64,000 nt of DNA from Gnetum montanum (Eukaryota; Streptophyta; Gnetopsida; Gnetales; Gnetaceae): positions 299,471-363,470 of the forward strand of contig MNCI01010871.1 in assembly GCA_015680685.1 (NCBI GenBank), read 5' to 3'. The notes beneath the pieces were generated by a model. The model saw nothing but the letters and a program-made list of their open reading frames with translations. It did no database searches and was not told the origin of the DNA. Position numbers and translations under genes: made by a program. Shown here one piece after another: positions 1 through 12,105 of the stretch. How positions within the stretch are numbered: position 1 is the stretch's first letter; every line of letters starts with the position of its first letter.

Positions 1-200
1 AAAAGACCAAAAAAATCATATACCTCAGACTTACTTAACCATACACCATGACAACAACAAGTAAGTCTGGGAAGACAACGATTAATTAACCCCAAGTGTT
101 CCTTGCAGCGTTTAGGCATTTAGTCTGCGGAGTTCGACCAGATCACGCGTGCTACTCTTGTTTCGTATGGTTGAGTGTAGGGGTACCTCACCACTCATCA
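1..200 (+). repeat. LTR 3' end fragment (same family as 49266-50119)
   Basis: The last ~100 bases match the reverse complement of the low-coordinate end of the LTR at 49266-50119, including the run GGTTGAGTGTAGGG and the terminal CACCACTCATCA. The end at position 200 is the canonical CA. No primer-binding site follows, so this is a 3' LTR, a solo LTR or a truncated copy. Its start lies outside the window. Confidence 0.7.
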
Positions 201-2340
201 ATGTGACTTGAATAGGATTTAATATTCTTTATACTTGCCTATCCTATTGGATGTGTGACTGTTTTCATGGATTTATCACCATTCCACTATCAACCAATAG
301 CATAAATCTAAAAGTCTTTTCATGGTGTGATTTCCATAAAAAAAAATAGAAAATGAAAAAAAATAGAATAATGAAAATTCAAATCACACCCCTTAGATGA
401 AATAATGGGCAACAAGCATTGGTTATGGGACTAGAAAGACATGTTACTCATGCTTTAAGGTCCCTCCTAACTAAGGCTCATCTCACTTCCTACTTCTCTT
501 TTCTTCTCTTTTAGGATTGATGATTGATTTGTGGGGATATTCTTGGGCCTTGAGGGATTAGACCAATCTTGGAGTATCAATGTGAAGTCACTAAAAGTGG
601 TTGGTTTTAATTTAGACTAAGGATGGATGTTATCAATTCCTATTAATCACAAATACTCAAGGAACTTCATGTGACCATGATATGGGACTCCATTCCACTC
701 TCCACCTCATCCACCTATGCTACCCATCACTCACCTTACTATCATTTTTCATATTTTGTTCAATGTTTTGGTTTGATGTGTCAAAATTCTAAGGTAGTTT
801 CTTATGGGTTTTAGTCCTTAACTTACCATAACCATTAATCATCGATGGGGCCCATGAACTCCTTGATTTGAGGGCATGCAAGGGCATTAAGGGCATGGGC
901 CTACCATGGGGAGGACCCACTTGCATACTCCTTGGTTGGACTAGTTAAGTTCCTCATCCCTTATACATTTTTGCATTCAAACGATTCATGCTCCACGTTG
1001 ATTGCATCTGCTTTTGCACTCCTTTTCAAGTTTTCTCCAATCATTCTCCCAAAAAAATTTCTTTTTTGTAAATTATCTATCCCTCTTCAAGCATTTTTTC
1101 ATGTTTTTGGCCTTTTTGGATCTCTATGGACTTTAATTTTATGCAAAAACTCTTTATTTTTCCTCAAATTTTCAAAATAAAAATTTTGTCCTTTGGCCAC
1201 ATTGGTGGGATCCTATCAATGTAGACTGCCACATTGATGCAACCCTGTATATGGGATTGTGTTGACACAACCATAAAAATCTAGAAATAGGACACAACAC
1301 TTTGAAAATTTTTGACATTGGCTTTGTTCGATAACTTTCACACCACTTGTCAGATTAATCTCGTAATTTACTCTTGCAGCTACTAAAGGTGAGCTCTATG
1401 TCATGGGGGCCACAAGCCTTAGGTTTATGATAAAAATTTTTTTGGAAATTTTCTAACTCCCACAAGGTTTAACCTATAAAATAATATTAAAATAACTAAT
1501 TAAAGAGCATTAGACCTTTCCAATAAAATCTAGTAGCTATTTGATTAATAATAATAATAAAATAATATTAAAATGATTATTCTACCATGATCACAACCTA
1601 GCCAAGTGTACCTAATCTAAGAGACAAGGTACCTAAAAGTTATAAGTTACACATCAAGTACTAATCTTTGGTCATGTTATGATTATAGATAGAACCTAGA
1701 CCTAAGTGTGGGCAAGAAGCAAGATCCCAACTGAGGGACAATAGGTCTAGAACTAGAAGAGGCCAGGAAGCGGAGCTACCCCAAGAGCAAGTAGCCAAGA
1801 TACATGCAACAGGACCTCTTCAATAGAACACCAAAGTGGAATTTGTCCATCAGATTCTTGAAGCTCAAATAGAGCAATTCCACTGGGATGAGACACTTGG
1901 ACCAAGACCAAACCTTGAGGTCACTTGGATGGAGGCCTACTTGAGGTAAATTGGATCCAAGGAGATTCAAAAAGTAGTTCTCCTTGAACTAAACTTTGGA
2001 TCTTTCTTGGAGTTTGCCCCAAAAGATGTCAAAGCTTAACTTCAAACTACTCCCATGTGGCCATTTGTACTTCCAGAAGAGAATGGTACATGGGAGAAAC
2101 ATATCTCTTCTAGAATAATAGGTAGGGCAATGCCACTATGAAGATCAAGAACATTTTTGTGTCCTACTTGATGAAGGCCATTTCTAAGGTCCTTGGGTTG
2201 CTAGAAATTGGGGCAAACTTGGTAAAAATTTCAACACAAGCATATCCACATTGTCCATCCACGTATTATGATCTAGTCATGCATGAACACTTGTGACTTG
2301 TATGGTAAAGTGTTGGGATACACCATTGCTCATCAATAAT
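201..2340. repeat. Degenerate 2.1 kb repeat, second copy at 61740-63905
   Basis: Blocks match the other copy in the same order and orientation: AGAAAGACATGTTA near 437, the AAGGGCAT run near 880, CTAACTCCC near 1455, and a coding-like stretch near 1800. Both copies lie next to LTR-like sequence, so this is probably LTR or internal sequence of a gypsy element rather than unique DNA. Divergence is high, with alignment only in patches. An AAT-rich microsatellite lies near 1545-1565. Confidence 0.6.
1761..2112 (+). pseudogene. Decayed unrecognised reading frame inside the 2.1 kb repeat
   Basis: One frame stays coding-like for about 117 codons with only a few stops. It is rich in Glu, Gln and hydrophobic residues and includes GPLQ, VEFVHQILEAQIEQFHWDE and LELNFGSFLEF. 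The second copy of the repeat near 63390-63680 keeps pieces of the same frame (AIGPLQ, VEF, NGTWE). I do not recognise a family. The presence of the frame in both repeat copies suggests an accessory reading frame of a retroelement rather than a host gene. Confidence 0.4.
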
Positions 2341-2657
2341 AGAGCAAAACAATTATCTTTTGATTTCTCATAAGAAACTAGATTCCTTTTTACATTTACT
2401 TTAAGGTCAAACAAGGCTCTCAATTTATCTACAATCCTTTATTTAAATATTTATAATAATACTTGGAAACTAGGTTTAAGGGAAGTCATGCAACATTTAA
2501 GAGCTTGGTTTTTCATTGACTTATGGTACTTTAAACTATATTTATTTCGCACTCCACATTTCATTTGCGGTGGAAGACATGTTACACTTAAAAGTTTAAA
2601 CACTATGTCATCCTAGTTTAAGCTAAATGTAATTTTAAGATGTTATTGAGCAACTAT

Positions 2658-3255
2658 GACATCATCATCATCATCATCCTAACCTTATTCCAATAAAATG
2701 GGGTTATCTACATGAGTTCTTTTTCATCATTCGTCTCTACGAAAAGCTAGATCTTTGTTTATTTGTAGTTTCTTCAAATCATCTTTGACCATTTTTCCCA
2801 ATATCTTCTTTGGTATTCCTTTCAGTGACTTTTCTAAACAATGATGTAATAACCTTTACTTATAGGTTCATTGTCTAATCTTCTTTGCACATGTTTAAAC
2901 CATCCAAGCCATCGCTCTTGTAGTTTATCTAAAATAGAAGCCACTTTAGGTCTTCCTCTAATGTTTGTATTGTGTAATTTATCTCTTATAGTAACATTCA
3001 ACATCTATTGAAGCATTTACATATTTGCCACACTGATTTGTGTTCATACCTCTTTTATACTACCCAACATTTAACACTATATAAGATAGCAGGCCTAATT
3101 GTTGTCATATAAAATTTTTTCTTTGATTTTATTGGTATTCTTTTATCACATAGGACAACACTAGGCTGTCTTTATTTTGACCATCTTGCCTCAATTCTAT
3201 TTTTGATATCTTAATCAAATTCACCATTTGATTGAAGGATTGATCCTAGGTAGCA
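2658..3255 (-). mobile_element. RTE-clade LINE, 5'-truncated 3' end
   Basis: On the minus strand, reading downward, the decayed translation keeps features of the C-terminal end of plant RTE-type reverse transcriptases: a CDKRIPIKLK-like stretch, an AMAWMV block, GIPKKILGKMVKDDLKKL, and a final THVDNPILLE followed by a stop. The element ends in an (ATC)n tract at 2661-2678, a short trinucleotide tail as used by this clade instead of poly-A. Only the last ~600 bases remain, with many stops and frameshifts. Confidence 0.75.
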
Positions 3256-3760
3256 ACTATATAGAAGACCATAATTTGCAGTGATAATATGGTGCTGGTT
3301 TTTCAAGTTAGAAAATGTGGGTTTGAGCTCAAAGAAGTTAGGTTTTTACCTAGGTGAGACTCTAGGTAATGATCATTTTTTTTTTTGAAGAAACAGTTCT
3401 AAACCCCACTCAACGAGATGGGCAATGAGGCTTTGGATTAAGCAACTCCGCCTTGTACAACAAATCCACTAGGAATATTCAATTAAGGCTTCATTTATGA
3501 TTCCCTTTATTTGGAAGATCCAAATTATAGTTTAGATTCTAATAAGTAATACTCACTTATAAAGTGAAAGATAAATATTATTTAAAAAAATTCAATTCAA
3601 ATACCCCCATTTTCTTAACACGTTACATTGATACCAAAGTCATGCTCGAGAAGGCAGGATTCGAACCTAGGTCCCCAAAAGAGCATGAAGGAAAAAAAGA
3701 AGAAGTAATAACTCACGCACAATTTTATTCACTGCCGCCTTTGATGGGGCAAGTTTCAAA
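3256..3760. other. No gene seen
   Basis: This is AT-rich sequence with a T-run at about 3380 and a GGATTCGAACC word at 3657-3667. That word resembles the reverse of a tRNA B box, but no A box lies at the right spacing. I see no supported feature. Confidence 0.5.
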
Positions 3761-3812
3761 TTTAATTGCTTACGCTGTAGACTTGGCGATTGAGACCGAA
3801 AATTGAAACCAA

Positions 3813-4650
3813 ATGGGCGGCAAAGGGGCAGAAAACCGAGTAGATAGAGCAATACAGAAACAAAGAGAAGCAGCACTTCCCTTCCAGTCTCTGAAATGTC
3901 GAATGTTGCAGTGCGGCGAGAACAAGAAGAAAAAGACGAAGCAAAAGCCAGCAAAGATTGCAAGAACTTAATGGACATCTTTTTCCCGAACATAGACTTG
4001 CAATTCTCAGAAGCATCTTCTCAAGCAAGGCGATGAATATATTCAAGTTAAAGAAGAATAAGTCGGCCCATGGTATTGCTTGTGTTTTTGTTATTTTGTT
4101 GAGATTATTTTGTCATTGGTAGGAATATTCTCATACAGCTTAACTCTTGCACGGTATAGAATTTCTGTTTACAGGATTTCTTCGAGGAGGGCGAAGCAGC
4201 GGAAGTTACTTTAATGTTATTTACATTATGCTTAAGATTTGGATGTTTTTGCATGTGTTTTGTTATTTTCTCTGAGATTAATTTTGTCTCTAGCAAGAAT
4301 TTTTTCATACAGCTCAACTCAAGCATGGTATAGAATTTCTTCGAGCATAGTGACTAAGCAGAAGTTAAGGTGACTTTATTTTAAAATCATGCAGAAGCCT
4401 CCCAAACAGTTTGGCTCTTCCTGGCTGTGGGAAATTCAAACACTACACACCACAAACAGCGGCATTCTTAACGATTCTCTGGTTTCGGCGCTTGAGGCCT
4501 GTCTGTCTTCTGCAGAACAGAGATGTTATCAAAATCGTTGGAGGAACAGGCGCAACGAGGTTGAAAATTCCTGTCCTCCTCCTGTTGGTAGGTGTTCAGG
4601 ACTCGAAATAAGGGGGAGGAATTTGACAAGTTGAAATTGAGGAAGATCGT
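3813..4650 (+). other. Possible decayed or partial host-gene 5' region
   Basis: GC content rises here and the sequence is less repetitive than elsewhere. An ATG at 3813 opens about 52 codons (MGGKGAENRVDRAIQK...). An overlapping ATG at 3898 opens another short frame (MSNVAVRREQEEKDEAK..., ending LQFSEASSQARR). At 4160-4175 there is an acceptor-like CTGTTTACAG before GATTTCTTCG, and 4389-4634 holds an 81-codon frame. None of these matches a family I know. It could be the first exons of a host gene with long introns, a retained 5' UTR, or a gene fragment. The evidence is composition and splice-like sites only. Confidence 0.25.
4085..4380 (+). repeat. Imperfect direct duplication (~150 bp unit, two copies)
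   Basis: The segment around 4090-4215 recurs at about 4250-4380. Both copies contain TTGTTATTTT, a CATACAGCT block, GGTATAGAATTTCT and TTCTTCGAG. The second copy lacks the acceptor-like tract present in the first. Confidence 0.6.
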
Positions 4651-4924
4651 GCTGGAACAGGTATCAGGTCCTCGGTTTTACTTGAGTTGTGCGCAAACTG
4701 AGTATTTCATTTTTAATAAAAAACTCAGTTTTTGATATCCGTGATACTTTTATAAATATGTTAGAAATCTAAAAACTGTTTTAAGAAAAAAAATATGTTT
4801 AAGGAATTGTGATTTTTCCATTATTTGAAACCAGGCTCTGCTTGTGGTAGGGGGTAGTGTGAGGCCTCTCTAAAATGGTTGCCATGTGGAAGCAACTGTT
4901 TTCCTTGTACCTCTTGTTCCATTC

Positions 4925-5090
4925 TACAACAGATTTCTTTTTGCTCACTGTTATAGCTATGTTGGATATATATTAATTATGGGATATACAGCTTGTAGTA
5001 TTGCAACAGATATCTTTTTGCTCACTGTTATGTTATGTTGGATATATTTATTAATTATGAGATACACAGCTTGTAGTATTGTAACATTGA
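4925..5090 (+). repeat. Tandem duplication, 77 bp period, two copies
   Basis: TTTTTGCTCACTGTTAT and ACAGCTTGTAGTATTG each occur twice with a 77 bp offset. The surrounding sequence is T-rich and intron-like. Confidence 0.8.
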
Positions 5091-5257
5091 GTTGGAGTTG
5101 TGTCATGTTTGCTTAGCTTGAGGGCCTGGTCTGTAATGATATTTTGGGCAGAGATGCTTGCTCTTATGCTTTTTAATGCTCTTGATTTGTTAAGACTGAT
5201 TATGTTTTGTTTTGGGAAGATCAAGTGGAATATTGTTGGACATGTGGAACTAAATCA

Positions 5258-5328
5258 ATCTGGGTAGTGTAGTTGGTTATCATGTTAGTCACACACTAAG
5301 GTCCCCGGTTCAAGTTCGGGCTCAGACA
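5258..5328 (+). tRNA. tRNA-Val-like sequence with damaged anticodon loop (pseudo-tRNA or SINE head)
   Basis: The D-arm/A-box-like run TAGTTGGTTATCATG and the B box GGTTCAAGTTC (5307-5317) are spaced as in tRNA. Bases 5258-5264 can pair with 5321-5327 as an acceptor stem with one mismatch and one wobble pair. The body resembles plant tRNA-Val(AAC). Between the arms TTAGT and ACTAA only five bases remain where seven are needed, so the anticodon loop is short by about two bases. A functional tRNA is unlikely; a tRNA-derived SINE or a pseudogene fits better. Confidence 0.55.
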
Positions 5329-5360
5329 AGATCATAAACAATGAAATGTTAGTACTGACG

Positions 5361-5545
5361 TTTTAAGTTGCCATCCAAAGTTTAGCAATGTTCTTATTTT
5401 AACCAGGTTTTGGTGGAAAGTACAATGAAGTGCTAGTTCTAAAGTTTTAAGTTGCTATCCACAGTTTAGTAGAGTTTGGCAATATTCTTATTTTAACCAG
5501 GTTTTGGTAGAAAGTACCAAGATGCAGTGGTTTTAGCACAAAGAT
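5361..5545 (+). repeat. Tandem duplication, ~97 bp period
   Basis: The blocks TTTTAAGTTGC(C/T)ATCC and TTCTTATTTTAACCAGG each occur twice. The second copy carries an insertion of about 13 bases. Confidence 0.7.
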
Positions 5546-6634
5546 TATTCTTAAGAAGGATGATAAGGGTTCTAAGCTTTTGGGAGACAGTGTGAGGATG
5601 CAGTGGTTTGATCAGATGGAGTGAATTCCCATGGTGAAGTTCTATGAATATATTCTAAAGCTGAGTGCATAAGGTGTGCTCTGTGGCCAGGTGTTCTTTA
5701 CCAGTCCCCTCTTTCATCCATATGTTTTTATTTGGAAAATTAAGTAAAATGAAGTGATGTAAATGCTTAACCTGTGTGCTTGCTTATAGGTTTTTAGAAA
5801 AAAAAAAAAACATTGTTATTATTATTTCTTGTTAAAGGTTATGTATTTACTGAATTCCGGATTATATAGATGAAACTGAAACCTTTGTGTTATTTCAATG
5901 TTACAAAGGATAGCTGTACATTAATTTATCAGCAACCTCTATTTATAAATGTCAATAACTGAGGTTCATTTGCTTTGAACACAAAAAGATACTGTATGCT
6001 TGAAGGCTTTTAGTATTTCTAAAATTTACATTTGTTGAAAATAAATTCAGGCCTTTTACTTAATTTTGGAATTTTTTTTCCAAGTCAAAATAGAAAGGTC
6101 AGAGAACAGAATCTGCTTTTGCCTTTTAGTAAGGTGAAGACATCTGAATCTTTTACAAGACTTATTTTGTCTTATGTTTTCCCTCAGGTCCATTTCTTTA
6201 ATATCCAAAAGAAATTAGCATCACCATGGTCAAAATCAGTGATTGCAGTACAAACAACTCAATGCATAGTGCTAAGAAGCTTTTACAGTATTGTTTTCCA
6301 TTTAAATTAGGCAAACAAATTTAATTTGATATAATAAGATATACATTTTGGTATAGAGAAATTTTCTAGTATTATTAAAGAGACTCAATTTTTGTTTGTA
6401 TGCAAGCCATTACTTGTGGAATTTTACATATTACTATATCAATTATTATGCTTGTTGAATGTTTGAGATTTTTATCTCACTCTACCTTTTACCTGTGTAT
6501 ACTAAACATTAAATTTTTTGCCTTGAGACAATGTATATTTATACATAAATATTTCTAATTTCAGTACCATTCTTGACTCTTAAGTCTTCAATTTATGAGT
6601 TCTAAACTTTTATTGGATGTCATAGTAACTATGG
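5546..6634. other. No gene seen; AT-rich, intron-like
   Basis: T-rich sequence with no recognisable coding region. A 92-codon open frame at 6032-6310 has no recognisable homology, and its composition is that of AT-rich noncoding DNA. An acceptor-like TTTTCCCTCAG occurs at about 6178-6188, but no partner exon is evident. Confidence 0.4.
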
Positions 6635-7497
6635 TTGGACTTGAAAAATCTATAGTCAAATCTACCTGTGCTTGTCATTTAAAGTTTGGACATAGACAAC
6701 AACCATTGAGATCATACATAGATTTGAATTGAGTTCAACTTTGGGCACTTTATTGTGCAGGTTGTCCCTAGGTTGAGTTGAAAAATGATTGTTGTTTTGT
6801 ACAAGTAATGCTAAATGCTATGTCTTGTGTTCAAACATGGACACTTTTTTGAACTTTTATTTGATGTATACTTGAAGTTTCTTAGAAAACTATGGTTGGA
6901 TTTAGAAAATCTATAGTTAAATCTATTTGTGCCTATGGTTTAAAGTTTGGACAGTCAATAGTCATTGAGATCATATTTAGAATTGATTGGAGTTTATGAA
7001 GTATTGTGAGGTTCTCAAAAAACTACGGTTAGATTTGGAAAACCTATAGTCTAATTCGTGTGTTTATGTTTAAAGTTTGGACATAGTCAATAGTTATTTG
7101 ATCTTGCATAGAATTGACTTGAGTTCAACTTTGGGCACTTTATTGGGCAGGTTGTGCCCAAGTTGTGAAAAATGATTGAAGATACTGTTTTGTTAAGACA
7201 TACTAGAATGTTGTTATAAAATCTATAGTCAAATTTGTTTGTGCTTGTGGTTTAGAGTTTGGACATAGTCCATCACCATTCAAATCATACATAGAATTGA
7301 CTTGAGCTCAACCTTAGGTACTTTATTAGGTAGGTTGTGCCTAGGTTGAATTGAAAAATGATTGTAGATACTGTTTTGTACAAATTATAATGAAATGTTG
7401 TCTTGAGTTCGACCCTTAATACTTGATTGGGAAGGTTATGCGTAGGTTTAGTGTTCAACCCTTGACACTTTACTAAGAAGGTTGTGCCTAGGTTTGA
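6635..7497 (+). repeat. Degenerate tandem repeat array (left part)
   Basis: At least four imperfect units carry AAAATCTATAGTCAAAT, TTTAAAGTTTGGACATAG, TTGAGTTCAACTTTGGGCAC and AGGTTGTGCCTAGGTTG. The spacing is irregular (about 130-260 bases) because units have lost different parts. The array resumes after the LINE at 12205. Confidence 0.7.
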
Positions 7498-8784
7498 GTT
7501 TTTTTTTTTGTTTTTTGTTTTGGAAAACCTTTTGGGATTGTATTAACAAAAATATGCAGATGAGAGAAATCTACAAGAAGCCCCCAACCTTTTGGAAAAC
7601 CTTTTGGGATTGGACTAGAGAAATCTACAACCAATTAGTAGATAAGAAGCCCCCAACCTTAGGGCAAACAAGTTTTAGTACAACCAAAAGTGGGCATAAC
7701 CAAACCCTGCAACTTGCAAACTAGCTGTGAATGGCCCCAAACTACTGATAGTGATGTAGAGAAACACCCCACACCAAAACACAAAAGCAACAAACTAAAA
7801 AGAACTAAATCTGAAACACCACTAATTTTGGCCTAGCACTTTTAGACAAGAATCAAGCTAAGTTATGTTGTTGCCCAACATGAGTACAGCGTGACCAAAC
7901 TTGGAGGCCTTCGAAATAGCCCTTGATGGCCCATGATTCAATAGGCAAGGTCCCCTTGGGGCCCACAAGTGACTGCACCAACTTCTAGCATCCAAAATTA
8001 AAAGTTTCGGGTTCAAAATGTTTGGTTTTGGCTAAGTACATTTTGGTTACTTTTTCAGATGTTGCACAGTGTAAGAATCAACGTCACCAACTTTTGGAGC
8101 CTTGAAATCAAGTCAAAATAGGCCAAAATCGAGTACAAGGACCTCCCATGACCTTCACCAAGGTCCCTAGTAGTTCCCAGCCTCCAGAAAATCAAGATTT
8201 GGGCCTCAAATATGCCATTTTGACTTGGTGACGCTGGGGTTACTTTTTCAGACATTGCACAGCGTAAGGATTAGCGCCACCAAATTTTAGAGCCCCAAAA
8301 TTGAGCCAAAATGACTTGATTTCAAGGGTGTAAGTCGTTCTCAGGGTCCACTATTGATAACTATGGGTCTTAGCCTTTAAAAATTCCAGATTTCAGCTCA
8401 AAATTGCAAGTTTTGGAGGTCACATTGTAGGTCACACTACAGGACATGCTAAGCAATCAAATTTCTCTTGTTGTACATTTCATTATAAATCCCCATTTGT
8501 GGGCATGTCAAGCTCTCATGGTCTAAATTAAATGTACTTTCATGGGCTTGAATAACCCATAAATTATAAAATGCAATGCACCTGTTCAAAGAATGCAACT
8601 ATCCAACACACATTCAACTCGTGCACAACTATCCAACATAGATACATTGAACCTGGTCAAAGCATGCAACTATCCAACACACATCCAACTCGTGCACAAC
8701 TATCCAACACAGATACATTGAAACTAGTCAAAGAATGTAAATATCCAGCATACATCCAACTCATGCCAACTATCCATGGGACAT

Positions 8785-8870
8785 GTCGCTAGATCTGCTT
8801 TCCTCTCATCTCATAGTCGTTGATTCNAGTCGCTAGATCTGCTTTCCTCTCATCTCATAGTCGTTGATTC
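8785..8870. other. Assembly artefact: 42-bp duplicated overlap around a single N
   Basis: The 42 bases before the N at 8827 (GTCGCTAGATCTGC...GTTGATTC) are repeated exactly after it. This is the pattern left when two overlapping contigs are joined with a token N. Confidence 0.85.
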
Positions 8871-8906
8871 CATTCTTGGATTTCGTGCCCGAGCTCGGCC
8901 CAACTC

Positions 8907-8914
8907 TATAAATA
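8907..8914 (+). promoter_or_regulatory. TATA box of the solo LTR
   Basis: TATAAATA, followed by CCCTGTTAATTCACATAA. The same box and downstream context occur in both Element 1 LTRs (21427 and 39253), which supports a conserved retroelement promoter. Confidence 0.65.
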
Positions 8915-10199
8915 CCCTGTTAATTCACATAAATTAGGAGGCGAAAAATTGGAAGGGGCAAAAAATTGGGAGGCAAAAAATGGAGAGATTGGAAATTCTG
9001 AGAGAGGACAAAACTTGCAATCCTTGGGTGCTTGGCACACCTGACTCCTGGCATCCAAGCACTTCTCACCTTCATCATCACATCATTGCGTCATATCATC
9101 CCGGGGCTAGGTGTTTGACTTACCATCCAGACGTGTGTAACTACACTTTGATCGGTGCATATTTATTTTAAAAACAATACAATACAGTTTCATTATTGCC
9201 TTCCATTTACATTATTTACTTCGGTTTACGCTTTGTTTACAATATAGCTCTATTTACGCTTTCTTTATAATTCGGTACGCTCTGTTTACATTTCGTGTCG
9301 CTGTTTATGTTCCGTTTACATCCCGTTTATACTGTTTACGATAACCCTAGCGCTAGCTGTAGCTTACACTCGAGGAAGTCCTTGGTTGATTTGCATGCAA
9401 ACCACCTAAGGCATTCTGCCTTCGTTTACCTTTTCAGCTTGCCCTCAGGCGAAGGTAGGGTTAGCTGTGTTTGCCCAACGATCTCTCAGTGTCTGTTTCC
9501 ATTCCAGCATTACATCGACGATTTAGGTCAGTACAAAATCGAAATAGACTAGGTGCAAACAATAGAGATAGATAAAAACCTTGAACTAAACAACAAGATA
9601 TTTTTCATCATAGGGAATGAAAAAAAAAAACTATGAAATGCCCCCACCACTATGGGTGTTGGGGCAACTTGTTACAATGACAGTGTAAATTGTGGGTAGC
9701 ATGTAGCTCTTCTAGTTACATGCAAAACTCCTTCGTGGACACAAAGGTTATGGCCTCTTGGAAATTTTTGAAGGCTTCTGCCCTTCAAGCTTGTTCCTTG
9801 GTGGATCCCTTGCCATTTGGATGGAGAGGAATAGGGGCAATTTGAATGTGATAGTGTAGCATCGACCATGTCGCCTCACGGTTAATGTGCATTTGCATAT
9901 ATGAGCATTTGTCGACTTGTAGCCAAGCTGTGACGTTAGACTTATGAGTCTACATTAGTTGTTCTTGTTGTTTTGTGTCTTCTTGGACCTTGTAGATTTG
10001 CTACTCTTTTGCCTCTTGTTCTTGTGCCTTTTGGCACCATGCCTTATTCTCCATCTCTTTCCTAACTTCTGCCTAGATCCATTCTTCAAGTGTAGCTTGG
10101 GCTAGACCCTCCTCAACTTGTTGTTGTCATTATAGTTCCTTCACTTTCATGGAGTGGTACATTTGTAGCTCATGTAGTAGTTGTTGAAACATTTCCTTT

Positions 10200-12105
10200 C
10201 TTGCCTTCCACTTTGCTTGCAAAACTCTACTTTCCTCTACCCAAGCAGCCAACATTGCCTCCTCGCATGTAGACCTGACCTATGTCTCCACCTTTGCTTG
10301 ATTAGCTCTAGCCCTATTGGTGCCTGCATCCATGTCAAAGTGAAGCTCAAAAGGTTGTTTGCTAGTGGCCACAAGGGCAAGGACCATGGAACCCACCAGG
10401 TAGTCCATAGGACTACTTGCTGGCTTCCTTCTTCAATGCTAAATGGCATGGCCCAAGAACTTGAAGGACCCATCTAGGGCCCTTCTCCAGTCATGTGCCA
10501 TAGGGCAAGAATGAGATTGGAGTGTCTCCTGGTCCTCCATTGCCTTAGGGAAGCCAAGAAAAACTCTAAAGGTTCACTTAACAACCTATCTGGAGGCATT
10601 GCAAAAACACGAAGTGTATGCACTAGAGCCTCAATCCATTTGCCCATTGCACAAAGTAACGCTCAACCAGTTTAGCAGCCAACTACCAAAGTCTGTCTTT
10701 TATTCCATCTAAACATTGTGAATCCTAGGCATGAATCTTAGCACTACCCAGTTAGAACCCCCATGATCCTCACAATCCTAGCCTTAACTCTATCATCTAT
10801 GTTTGTCATGTAAATTGTTGACTTGGCCCTCTTAACCTCAAGCCCCACCTCCTTGACTAATTGGTTTAACGCTTTATTTAGAGCCTTAGCCTACGACATT
10901 GATGCCCGCTTATAGATAATTATGTCATTCACATAGTGCCAGCCAAGCATTCTATCCCATGAACACTCACACCTTTGACCCCTTCCTTCTTACAATAGTC
11001 CTATAGGGTGTCCATTACAAGGATGAATAGATATGACAATAGGGGGTCACCTTGGTGAAGTTCTCTTCTTGGTGAGGAGAAACCCTAAAGAACCTCATCT
11101 AGATCAATTGAGAATGCGGTTGAGGACTAAATATGCAAGCAGAGATTGATAAAATCCTAACTATAGCCTTGTTGCTTCATCACGTCCGCCAATGCCTCCC
11201 ACACAACCATGGCATGCATCTTCATTATGTCTAATTTAAAACATAGACCTAGGAAATGAGTGAGACTAAATGAGTAAAAAAGTTCATGGAGCAGAATAAC
11301 TTGATCTTGTAGGAGGCGGTGCTTAACGAAACTTGCCTGATTATTCCTAACCAATTTTGGCATTAGAGGTGCCAATCTTTGAATAATCATCTTGGTGAAC
11401 AATTGCAGGAGCATATTGCAAACTCTAATTGGCTGAAATTGTGATAGCTTGGTGGGGCATTCAACCTTGGGAGTCGACACAACTCTCAAGCAATTGATTT
11501 CTCTACGAATCTATCTCCAATGGAGCATGGTGTTAAAGGCATCCAAGATGTTAGTCCCCAACACATTTGCATATTCCCTAAAAAATTCAATAGGCCATCT
11601 GTTTGGTCCAAAGGCTCTCTCGGTTTAAGATCTACTAAGGTGCATTTAAGTTCTTATCTCGAGAATGGTTTGAGGAGCTTCAAGTTGTCAGCATTCGTAA
11701 GAATCCTCTCCATCAACATTGACAAGAGGGTCCAATCCTTTCAGCGCCACACATTAGCCCAAAAAGTTGTGGAATTCCTGCACAATTTTAGTTGGATGCT
11801 CAAGGGCTTGTCCTTGCCTAGTAAGAGAGGGAACTTGTTTGACTTGCCGATAAGTTGGAGTTGCAGTGAAAAAAAGATTTGGTGGGCTTATCACTATCTC
11901 TTAACCATTGTATTCTGGATCTTTGCCTCCGGTACACAATTTTTTCATGGTCTAGTTGTTGGAGGGTAGATACAATTTCTTGCTCTTCCTGTACTAGATC
12001 TTTGCCTTGCTCTTATCATGCCGGAATTTCCTTTTTAAGAGTATTGAGTCCATTAGTGAGGAAGTCACGAGGATCTTGATCGGAAGGATACCTTCCCAGA
12101 TCATA
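10200..12105 (-). pseudogene. LINE ORF2 remnant: linker plus reverse transcriptase
   Basis: Reading downward, the linker shows WLRDSDKPTKSFFTAT, GQALEHPTKIVQEFHNF and GPNRWPIEFF, the usual region before the RT in plant L1 elements. The RT follows at 11489-11157 with VECPTKLSQFQPI, NNQASFVKHRLLQDQVILLHEL and FKLDIMKMHA (fingers and early palm). About 11050-10980 gives a GDPLLSYLFILVMDTL-like block, with the catalytic FADD region beyond it ruined by stops. It continues into a C-terminal region with SQCLDGIKDRLW. Several stops and frameshifts make it inactive. Confidence 0.8.

Larger units (their letters stand above)
7812..9535 (+). mobile_element. Solo LTR with 5-bp target duplication AAATC
   Basis: It starts TGAAACACCAC and ends CATTACATCGACGATTTAGG...GTACA, the same termini as the Element 1 LTRs. 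Bases 7807-7811 and 9536-9540 are both AAATC, a perfect 5-bp duplication. LINE-derived sequence lies on both sides with no internal retroelement region, so the copy collapsed to a solo LTR by LTR-LTR recombination. A TATAAATA box is at 8907-8914. A 42-bp false duplication around a single N (8827) slightly inflates its length. Confidence 0.85.

Noticed and set aside
3657-3667. tRNA B-box-like GGATTCGAACC (minus strand)
   Set aside because: No A box or pairing arms at the right distance.
3667-4046. Minus-strand open frames of 94-108 codons
   Set aside because: Composition is Leu/Ser/Phe-rich, as expected opposite an A/G-rich plus strand; no motif.
11520-12079. Plus-strand open frames of 149 and 66 codons
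   Set aside because: They lie opposite the LINE linker, which is the coding strand here.
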